From Gemmatimonadota bacterium (lineage in GTDB: Bacteria > Gemmatimonadota > Gemmatimonadetes > Palauibacterales > Palauibacteraceae): a DNA stretch of 11,608 nucleotides. Location of the stretch: assembly GCA_016649455.1 (NCBI GenBank), contig JAENXO010000036.1, positions 1 through 11,608 on the forward strand, given 5' to 3'. A program made the translations under genes and the position numbers. The notes below the pieces were generated by a model. The model was not told where the DNA came from. It worked only from the letters and a program-made list of their open reading frames with translations, and searched no databases. Shown piece by piece: positions 1 to 5,569 of this stretch; the stretch's first letter is position 1, and every line of letters begins with the position of its first letter.

Positions 1-796
1 TCGCGAGTTCAGAATCGAGCGCACGGGCCTCGTCGACGACCGGGGAGGTGTTCGGAATCCCGGCGAGCACTTCCCGGGCCTCCCCGGGTTGCCCGCCCCA
101 GTAGAGTGCCCGCGCCAGGTCGAGGCGCGCCCCATCGTCGCCCGGATTCCGGTCGACGTATTGCCGCAGGCTCTCGATCGCTCGCGGGTATCGCTCGGCC
201 CACAGCAATGTGCTGGCATACTCTCGCTGCAGGGCCGGATCGTCCGGGCGATCCTCGATCAGACCTTCGTACAGCGCGATCGCACGGTCGTATTCACCCC
301 GGTCGCGCAGCATCCGGGCGAGCTCGAGACGATCCACGACGGATCCGGTCTCGGTGGCGAGCCGTTCCCACGCGGCCTCGGCCGGGGACAGTCGACCGGC
401 CCGGGCAAGTGTGCGGGCGCGCTCGCGCCGCACTGACAGGTCCGCCGGTCGCTCACGCAGGTACGCGTCCATCAATCCGAGTGCCACGTCCCAGCGCTCG
501 GCGTCGAGCACCGGCCCGAGCTCCCTCCACAGGCGTTCGGCAGGTCCCTGGACCGCCGCCGGAACCACGGGGCGAGGGGGCGGGGGCTGGACGAGCGGGG
601 CGGACTGCGGAGCTCCGAAGCCCACTCGTGAGGACGGGAAGCTCACGCCGGACTCCCGAAGGCCTGCTTCGAGCACGAAACGCTGTGGCATCACGACGAG
701 CACCAGGACGCCCGTAGCCAGAAGCAACGCTGCCGTGACTGCGAGGAAACGCAGCCAGTAGGGCAGAAGTCGTCGCTCAGCGTCTCGTTGTGTCAT
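1..796 (-). CDS. Membrane-anchored TPR protein, N-terminal part (runs off the left edge)
   Basis: The open frame starts at ATG 796 and continues without a stop to the window edge, giving 265 visible residues. A short basic N-terminus (residues 4-16, several Arg) precedes one hydrophobic segment at about 17-36. This fits a signal anchor with the rest of the protein in the periplasm. A Pro-rich linker follows at about 62-80 (it contains PPPPRP). From about residue 86 to 254 the sequence forms about five tetratricopeptide-like helical pairs; the clearest are at 153-186, 187-220 and 221-254, with the usual Ala/Gly/Leu spacing and D/N-P turns. TPR arrays mediate protein-protein contacts, and the partner is unknown. 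GGAG lies 10 nt before the ATG. The start is 33 bp after the stop of the KaiC-like gene, so the two are probably co-transcribed. The C-terminus, where any effector domain might sit, is outside the window. TPR identity is fairly sure; function is not. Confidence 0.85.
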   Translation of the reverse strand, partial: MTQRDAERRLLPYWLRFLAVTAALLLATGVLVLVVMPQRFVLEAGLRESGVSFPSSRVGFGAPQSAPLVQPPPPRPVVPAAVQGPAERLWRELGPVLDAERWDVALGLMDAYLRERPADLSVRRERARTLARAGRLSPAEAAWERLATETGSVVDRLELARMLRDRGEYDRAIALYEGLIEDRPDDPALQREYASTLLWAERYPRAIESLRQYVDRNPGDDGARLDLARALYWGGQPGEAREVLAGIPNTSPVVDEARALDSELA

Positions 797-829
797 CGGA
801 ATCAGGCTCCGGACCCGTTCGAGAGCTCG

Positions 830-2269
830 TCAGTCGCCGAGCATCGCACGGATTCGCTCGGACTGTTCGGGAGCCGCGAGAATCTCGGCTGACAGCGGCA
901 TGTCGGAGCCGCTCTCCGCCAGCGAGTCACGGAGCCGTTGCAGGAACACCTCCGCCTGCTGGGCCCTGGCGTCCTGCAACAGCACGCCCCAGCCCCGGCG
1001 AACCGGACCCACGAGGTCTCCCTGGTCGGCTCGCACGCTGTCGAACAGGACGTGTCCCACCTCGGATCCTCTAGGCGCATCGACGAGCAGGAGGCTGAAG
1101 TGATCCAGCCCTTCGGAGATCAGCCGCTCGGAGACCAGGCGCGTAAACTCGGAATCGTCCAGCGGTCCGGCAGCGGCAGGCGGGCGCTCACGTTCCTTCG
1201 CCGGCTGGTGCTTGGCCGACTCGGTAGCGCGCCTGAGCCTGGAGTCCAGCTCGCGCAGATCGACGGATCCGGCCAGGACGTCGTCACACCCCGCATCCAG
1301 GGCCCGCGCCGTGTCGACCGAGCGCAGCGGCTCGTCTGACAGCAGAAGAAGCACCGCGGGACTGATCGCCCGCACCGTCCTGCAGGTTTCGACGGCGTCT
1401 TCGACTCGCTCCCGGCCACTGTACACGCAGACGGCGCCGAATGCATCGGCCTGCAGCCGCGTGATGGCGCGAAGCGGATCGTCGGCGACCTCGACGTCGA
1501 ACCGGCGCCCCAGCCAGCCTTCGAGGTCCGAGGGAATCGTCTCAGTGAGTCTGAGCAGCAGCAGCCGGTTGGAGTCTGGCCGTGCTCCACCCCGTCGCCT
1601 GTCGAATCGACCGGTGGGAGCGCCGAATCCCTGACCCGGGGCCAGCTCGAGCGAGATCGGACCCGGCTCGTCCACCGGCGGGGTCATGCGCTCGACTCTG
1701 ACTTCGTGCAGGCCGCGAGGATGTCGGGCGATCTGGAACACTCCCTGGGCCCGCTGGACCACCCATTCCGTCGAGGGTCCGTGTCCCTCGTCGAGTCCTT
1801 CGGGAATGGTCGCGAGGGTCGTGGCACCCATGTCGCGAATCCACTCGAGGAACAGCTGCGCCATCGCGGGTCCGGCCCTCGTGTCCCACACGAACGTCCC
1901 GGGATCGATCGCCAGGCGGGCCACCGGCCCGTCCAGCAGCCGGGACAGCTCGGCGAATGCCTCGCCCGGATCCGGCGTGTGAACCACGCGTCGCGAAAAC
2001 TCGCCCTGAAAACCGATGAGAATACAACGCCCTTGTTTCCAAGGGGTTCTGAGATCGAGTCCCCAGTAATCGGCCTGCTCGAGGATCTCATCGGGGGAGG
2101 CGCCGGAGACCAGGGCGACCCGCTCACCGTCCCGAATTCCCCGGTCGAGCGCCTGCAGGAGAAACGTCAGCTTTCCGGAGCCGGGCCCCCCGGCGATCAG
2201 GTAGAGTCCTCCGTCCCGGAAGCCCCCGACCCGCTCGTCGAACGGACCGATCCCGCTGAACACGTTCAC
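830..2269 (-). CDS. KaiC-like RecA-fold protein fused to degenerate receiver and GGDEF-like domains
   Basis: This is a 479-residue cytoplasmic protein, using the GTG at 2269. That start is preceded by GGGGGA with a 4-nt spacer and directly precedes the usual KaiC-family opening (VFSGIGPFDERVGGF). An in-frame ATG at 2332 lacks a Shine-Dalgarno sequence and adds a Cys/His-containing tail unlike the family. Residues about 1-215 are KaiC/RadA-like. The Walker A loop GGPGSGKLT (27-35) has Leu34 where Thr or Ser normally binds Mg2+. The position of the paired catalytic Glu of KaiC (usually FEESP) reads SGASP (55-59). Asp122 fits Walker B. Residues about 235-349 have a receiver-like fold, but the phospho-acceptor Asp position reads Tyr283 and the late Lys-Pro is absent. 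Residues about 374-459 resemble GGDEF, with the signature replaced by RGWGV (about 425-429). I infer a non-catalytic signalling adaptor. Residual nucleotide binding is possible. Exact domain borders are approximate. Confidence 0.82.
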   Translation of the reverse strand: MNVFSGIGPFDERVGGFRDGGLYLIAGGPGSGKLTFLLQALDRGIRDGERVALVSGASPDEILEQADYWGLDLRTPWKQGRCILIGFQGEFSRRVVHTPDPGEAFAELSRLLDGPVARLAIDPGTFVWDTRAGPAMAQLFLEWIRDMGATTLATIPEGLDEGHGPSTEWVVQRAQGVFQIARHPRGLHEVRVERMTPPVDEPGPISLELAPGQGFGAPTGRFDRRRGGARPDSNRLLLLRLTETIPSDLEGWLGRRFDVEVADDPLRAITRLQADAFGAVCVYSGRERVEDAVETCRTVRAISPAVLLLLSDEPLRSVDTARALDAGCDDVLAGSVDLRELDSRLRRATESAKHQPAKERERPPAAAGPLDDSEFTRLVSERLISEGLDHFSLLLVDAPRGSEVGHVLFDSVRADQGDLVGPVRRGWGVLLQDARAQQAEVFLQRLRDSLAESGSDMPLSAEILAAPEQSERIRAMLGD

Positions 2270-2273
2270 AGTG

Positions 2274-2279
2274 TCCCCC
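2274..2279 (-). promoter_or_regulatory. Shine-Dalgarno deciding the GTG 2269 start
   Basis: On the minus strand GGGGGA is followed by CACT and then GTG at 2269. No comparable purine tract precedes the upstream in-frame ATG at 2332. A second in-frame GTG at 2263 would have a 10-nt spacer and cannot be excluded. Confidence 0.55.
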
Positions 2280-2307
2280 GTTCTGGAGTGATGAAACTTG
2301 CACGTGC

Positions 2308-2329
2308 ACTGTTGCGTGCGAGCAACAGT
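2308..2329. promoter_or_regulatory. Perfect inverted repeat upstream of the KaiC-like gene (candidate operator)
   Basis: ACTGTTGC (2308-2315) and GCAACAGT (2322-2329) are a perfect 8-bp inverted repeat around a 6-bp centre. It lies 38 bp upstream of the chosen GTG start. Half-site spacing of about one helical turn suits a dimeric transcription factor. No T-tract follows on either strand, so it is unlikely to be an intrinsic terminator. An adjacent GCACGTGC palindrome (2300-2307) extends the symmetry. It could also form an mRNA hairpin. If translation began at ATG 2332 it would lie inside the coding region instead. Confidence 0.4.
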
Positions 2330-2343
2330 CATGCCGGAAGCGC

Positions 2344-2366
2344 AAGAAAACGGGCCGACTCCCGTT
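2344..2366 (-). terminator. Probable intrinsic terminator after the peptide transporter
   Basis: Read on the minus strand, AACGGG pairs with CCCGTT across the 6-nt loop AGTCGG. The 3' arm runs into TTCTTG, so the transcript ends in a U-rich stretch. It lies about 90 nt past the transporter stop and before the KaiC-like gene. The stem is short (6 bp plus one possible G-U), so strength is uncertain. Confidence 0.45.
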
Positions 2367-2438
2367 CAAGAGCCGGCTCGTTTCCGCAAAGGAATGCCGA
2401 CGGGACCGCAGCGAAGCGCCGGGAAAGCACTTCGACGG

Positions 2439-2450
2439 GACCCGCGGGTC
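2439..2450. repeat. 12-bp perfect palindrome just after the transporter stop
   Basis: GACCCGCGGGTC is fully self-complementary and begins 6 bp beyond the transporter stop codon. A copy of CGACGGGACC (2433-2442) overlaps it and is repeated directly at 2398-2407. The purpose is unknown. It may be a protein site or chance in GC-rich DNA. Confidence 0.3.
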
Positions 2451-2456
2451 AGCGGA

Positions 2457-3980
2457 TCAGACGTGACCGCCGATCAACCGGCTGATCGGCCGGCTGAACA
2501 CGAAGAAGAAGAAGCCGGCGACAATGACCGTGATCGCGACCCAAGCGAACAGACCCGGGAGCGGAAGCGTGTCGAAGTATCCGGCGACGAGACCGGCAAT
2601 CAGGTTGCCGAGCGCCGCACCCATGAACCAGGTGCCCATCATCTGCCCCACGTATTTCGGCGGCGAGAGCTTCGTGATGCTGCTCAGGCCGACGGGACTG
2701 AGGCAGAGCTCACCGCAGGTGTGCAGGAAATAGGTCGCGATCAGCCAGGCGGGTGAGACGCCCATCGAGGAGCTTTCGGCCATCTCGGGCGTCGTGTAGG
2801 TCGCTCCCCAGGCGATCACGAAGAACCCGACGCCGAGCAGCACGAGACCGAGTCCGAACTTGACCGGAATCGACGGATCGCGGTGCTGCAACCAGACCCA
2901 CAGCCAGGCGAATACCGGTGCCATCGTGATAATGAACAGCGGGTTGATCGACTGGAGCCAACTGGTCGGCGCCTCCAACCCGAGTATCACCCGATCCGTT
3001 CGCTGGTCGGCGAACAGGTTCAGCGACGACGCGGCCTGCTCGAACCCGGCCCAGAAAATGGAAGCCCCGATGAACAGGAGGAAGATCACTACGACCCGCT
3101 TCTTTTCGGCCGTCTCCAGGTGGCCGAACGTCAACACGGACCCGAAGAACACGACGGCGACTCCGAGAATGATCGCACCGGTGAGCCCCGCGGCGCCTTG
3201 GATCGTGATGTTCAGGGTTCCGACGTTGTTCAGCCAGTACAGGACTACCGCGAGCGCCAGCACGAGACCGATCCCGAGCCCGGCCATGCGGAACGCCTGC
3301 CCGCGGGTGGACCGCGCCTCCTCCTTCAGGTGGCCGGCATCGCGCAGGAACTTGAACCCGTACCGGTACTGGATCAGGCCGAGGACCATCCCGATCCCGG
3401 CCGCGGCGAACCCGAGGTGCCAGTCGACGTTCTCACCGAGCGTGCCGACGATGAGCGGCGCGATGAACGCACCGATGTTGATCCCCATGTAGAAGATCGA
3501 GAACCCGGCGTCCCGCCGCGCTCCGCCTTCCGGATACAGATCGCCGACGATCGTGCTGACGCTCGGCTTCAGGAGGCCGGTGCCGAGGACGATGAGCGCC
3601 AGGCCGAGGTAGAAGAAGGTCGTGCCCGGAGCGGCGAGCGAGAAGTTGCCGGCCGCGATCAGTACCCCGCCCCAGATGACCGCGTTTCGCTGACCTACGA
3701 GCCGGTCGGCGACCCAGCCGCCCGGGAGGGCGAACAGGTAGACGCAGGCCACGTAGATTCCGTAGATCGGGGCCGCGGTGGCGGCATTCATTCCGAGGCC
3801 GCCATCCGTGATCGCCGCCGTCATGAACAGGATCAGGATTGCGCGCCCGCCGTAGTAGCTGAAGCGCTCCCACATCTCCGTGAAGAACAGGGTTGAGAGT
3901 CCGCGCGGATGTCCGAAGAAGGCAGTGTCGTGGGGGTCCAGGGCTCCCGGAGGTGGGGCCGTGGTCGAATGGTCGCTCAT
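2457..3980 (-). CDS. POT/PTR2 family proton-coupled di-/tripeptide symporter
   Basis: This is a 507-residue major facilitator of the proton-dependent oligopeptide transporter family. It is expected in the inner membrane, importing short peptides with protons. Family signatures are in the expected order. ExxERFxYY is on the first helix (Glu35, Glu38, Arg39). GTGLLKPSVS has the conserved Lys138. The PTR2 motif FYMGINIG lies at about 163-170. FWAGFEQ is at about 309-315. GELCLSPVGLS is on a late helix with Glu424. The hydrophobic segments are consistent with a 12-14 helix fold and the length is normal. Start ATG 3980 has a perfect AGGAGG 11 nt upstream; a longer frame from 4055 adds a non-conserved tail and has no such site. 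Gaps of 159 bp before and 187 bp after suggest its own transcription unit. With a secreted peptidase gene nearby, peptide uptake for nutrition is a reasonable inference. Exact substrate is not predictable. Confidence 0.95.
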   Translation of the reverse strand: MSDHSTTAPPPGALDPHDTAFFGHPRGLSTLFFTEMWERFSYYGGRAILILFMTAAITDGGLGMNAATAAPIYGIYVACVYLFALPGGWVADRLVGQRNAVIWGGVLIAAGNFSLAAPGTTFFYLGLALIVLGTGLLKPSVSTIVGDLYPEGGARRDAGFSIFYMGINIGAFIAPLIVGTLGENVDWHLGFAAAGIGMVLGLIQYRYGFKFLRDAGHLKEEARSTRGQAFRMAGLGIGLVLALAVVLYWLNNVGTLNITIQGAAGLTGAIILGVAVVFFGSVLTFGHLETAEKKRVVVIFLLFIGASIFWAGFEQAASSLNLFADQRTDRVILGLEAPTSWLQSINPLFIITMAPVFAWLWVWLQHRDPSIPVKFGLGLVLLGVGFFVIAWGATYTTPEMAESSSMGVSPAWLIATYFLHTCGELCLSPVGLSSITKLSPPKYVGQMMGTWFMGAALGNLIAGLVAGYFDTLPLPGLFAWVAITVIVAGFFFFVFSRPISRLIGGHV

Positions 3981-3991
3981 AGGCTGATTTG

Positions 3992-3997
3992 CCTCCT
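3992..3997 (-). promoter_or_regulatory. Consensus Shine-Dalgarno of the peptide transporter
   Basis: AGGAGG on the minus strand ends 11 nt before ATG 3980. The spacing is slightly long, but it is the best match in the gap. It fixes the start at MSDHS rather than the upstream in-frame start at 4055. Confidence 0.6.
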
Positions 3998-4053
3998 GGA
4001 CGTTGGACGGCCCGGCGGTCCGGGTGTGCCACCTTCCGCCGGCAATTCCGGCC

Positions 4054-4083
4054 AATATCGGTCCCGGCCGGCCGGTGGAGCAA
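4054..4083 (-). promoter_or_regulatory. Possible sigma70-like promoter for the peptide transporter
   Basis: On the minus strand TTGCTC (4078-4083) and GATATT (4054-4059) are separated by 18 bp, about 74 bp upstream of the start codon. They match 3 of 6 and 4 of 6 consensus bases. GATATT is the most AT-rich hexamer in an otherwise very GC-rich gap. The call is weak and rests on position as much as sequence. Confidence 0.22.
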
Positions 4084-4139
4084 CCCGCGCGCCCGGCCAG
4101 GGGACTCCGCTGAGTGTATTCCGTCCGATCAGGCAGCCG

Positions 4140-5234
4140 CTAAGCTTCCACCGGGAAGCAGGCGGACAGGAACCGGCTGGCGACGATCGGCCAGTCGTAC
4201 GATCGCCAGCGCCGGGCCCCGGCTTCGCCCAGTTTCCGTCGCAGCCCGCTGTCCGCCAGGAGGCGCCCCAGCGCCCCCGCGAGGGCCGCATCGTCGTCAG
4301 GGTCGACCAGCAGCGACACTTCGCCGTGCGGAGCCACCTCCGGCGCGGCGCCGGCTCGCGCTGCCACGATCGGCAGTCCGGCGGCCATCGCCTCGAGAAA
4401 CACGATGCCGAATCCCTCCTGCAGACTCGGGAGGCAGAACACGTCCGCCTCCGCGTATTCCCTCTGCAGCGCCTCGATTCCCTCGACCGACCCCACGAAG
4501 CGTACCGAGTCGTCGAGCCCCAGTTGAGTCGAAAGGGCGCTCAGCCGGCCGAGCTCCGGTCCTTCGCCGATGATTCTGAGACGCACGTCCGGCCGGGAGT
4601 CACGGAGCCGAACGACCGCGCGCAACAGGCTCGCGGTGTTCTTGCGCCGATACTGGCGCGCCACGCTGAGTATCGTGGCTCCGCGACCGCCGCCGGCTCG
4701 CAGAACCGCAGCCTGCCGGGAGACGGTGGACCAGGTGGAGACGTCGATTCCCTCGGGCACCACGCGGGTGCGCGCAGGCGAGATTCCGTACGCCCGGGCC
4801 GCCTGCCGGGCGCTGTATGCGCTCGTGCAGATCACCGTCTCGGCCGACCGGGCGTTTCGAGACTCGAGCGGCGTCAGGAGCCGGAAGCGACGCAGAGCGG
4901 CTCCTGTCTCGAACCGGGCCTCGTCCGCCATGACTCCTTTCAGCGCCGCCACGTATGGGGCCCGGATCGAGCCCGGATTCAGCAGGCTGCCGTCGAAGTC
5001 GAATCCGACCACGAGATCCGGGTCGTAGCCCGCCAGTCTCCGTTCAAGGCCGGTGTTGTAGAGCAGGCGAGTAAGGTCGAGGGAAGGAAACACCCGTTCA
5101 GGGCGCAGAACCGTCACTTCGTGGCCCAGGGACTCGAGTCCGGCCGCCAGGCCGGCGATCGCGACCGCCGACCCGCTACCGCTGGACCGGTCGCGAAGCC
5201 ATGAGTCCAGGAACAGAATCCGCAGTCCCGCCAC
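4140..5234 (-). CDS. GT4-family glycosyltransferase (GT-B fold)
   Basis: This is a 364-residue retaining glycosyltransferase that would move a sugar from a nucleotide sugar to an unidentified glycan or lipid acceptor at the cytoplasmic face. The N-terminal Rossmann domain begins LRILFLDSW, followed by a glycine/serine loop SSGSGSA (about 17-23) that usually touches the acceptor side. The hinge carries VPEGID (159-164). The C-terminal donor domain has the basic QYRRKN loop (Lys198), IIGEGPELGRL (from about 221), and the EX7E motif of family 4, Glu273 and Glu281 in EGFGIVFLE. No transmembrane helix is visible. GTG 5234 was chosen because it lies 5 nt past the stop of the dehydratase gene and opens directly on the conserved first strand; the longer frame to 5333 would overlap that gene by about 90 bp. 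The Shine-Dalgarno (GAG, then CGAG) is weak, suggesting translational coupling. Donor and acceptor cannot be inferred. Confidence 0.9.
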   Translation of the reverse strand: MAGLRILFLDSWLRDRSSGSGSAVAIAGLAAGLESLGHEVTVLRPERVFPSLDLTRLLYNTGLERRLAGYDPDLVVGFDFDGSLLNPGSIRAPYVAALKGVMADEARFETGAALRRFRLLTPLESRNARSAETVICTSAYSARQAARAYGISPARTRVVPEGIDVSTWSTVSRQAAVLRAGGGRGATILSVARQYRRKNTASLLRAVVRLRDSRPDVRLRIIGEGPELGRLSALSTQLGLDDSVRFVGSVEGIEALQREYAEADVFCLPSLQEGFGIVFLEAMAAGLPIVAARAGAAPEVAPHGEVSLLVDPDDDAALAGALGRLLADSGLRRKLGEAGARRWRSYDWPIVASRFLSACFPVEA

Positions 5235-5239
5235 CTCGC

Positions 5240-5569
5240 TCAGAGGCGTTCGATTCGGGCCGCGAGGATGAAGTCGCTCTCCGTAAGTCCGTCGATCTTG
5301 TGGGTCCAGATCTCGATGTCGACCCTGCCCCATGTGAGGTGGAGATCAGGGTGATGGCCTTCCTGCTCGGCGAGAGCCCCGACCCGGTTCACGAAATCGA
5401 GGGCGGAAACGAAGTCCGGAAAGTCGAACCGTTTCCACAGGTGATGCCCGTCAATGACCTTCCAGTCTCGTCCGACTTCCAGCACGAGCGTCTGGAGTTC
5501 CTCTCCCTCCAGCGGCGGCACGCCGCCCCGGCAGGGTACGCAGTGTTTGTCGGCCAGGCGCTCTTTCAT
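5240..5569 (-). CDS. phhB: 4a-hydroxytetrahydrobiopterin dehydratase (pterin-4a-carbinolamine dehydratase)
   Basis: This 109-residue protein has the usual length for bacterial PCD/DCoH proteins. The classical reaction dehydrates 4a-hydroxytetrahydropterin to quinonoid dihydropterin, recycling the cofactor of aromatic amino acid hydroxylases. Some homologues instead act in molybdopterin metabolism. The active-site signature is complete: Glu68, His72, His73, Pro74, Trp80, His90 and Asp99, with canonical spacing (E-x3-HHP, W-x9-H-x8-D). The N-terminus carries the common CVPCRGG motif (10-16) and PPLEGEEL. The ATG overlaps the diguanylate cyclase stop as ATGA and has GGAG 7 nt upstream. The glycosyltransferase follows after 5 nt. 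No phenylalanine hydroxylase or pterin biosynthesis gene is in the window. The biochemical family is certain. The symbol phhB is by homology, and the physiological role here is open. Confidence 0.95.
   Translation of the reverse strand: MKERLADKHCVPCRGGVPPLEGEELQTLVLEVGRDWKVIDGHHLWKRFDFPDFVSALDFVNRVGALAEQEGHHPDLHLTWGRVDIEIWTHKIDGLTESDFILAARIERL

Noticed and set aside
2270..2332. N-terminal extension of the KaiC-like protein from ATG 2332, with a Cys-x-Cys and His-His that might bind metal
   Set aside because: There is no Shine-Dalgarno before that ATG, the residues do not fit the family start, and the perfect inverted repeat would fall inside the coding sequence. GTG 2269 is better supported.
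4054..4080. CCGGCCGGCCGG tract before the transporter as a terminator stem
   Set aside because: The palindrome has no loop or T-tract. It more likely reflects base composition, so no terminator was called after the glycosyltransferase gene.
3909..5204. Long plus-strand open frame (431 codons) opposite the glycosyltransferase gene
   Set aside because: The translation is rich in Arg, Gly, Pro and Asp with no recognisable domain or hydrophobic core. The minus strand carries a clear GT4 protein. It is the antisense frame expected in GC-rich coding DNA.
5235..5333. Longer glycosyltransferase start at 5333
   Set aside because: It would overlap nearly a third of the dehydratase gene, and the added residues are Arg-rich and non-conserved. 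They are the out-of-frame reading of the dehydratase gene.
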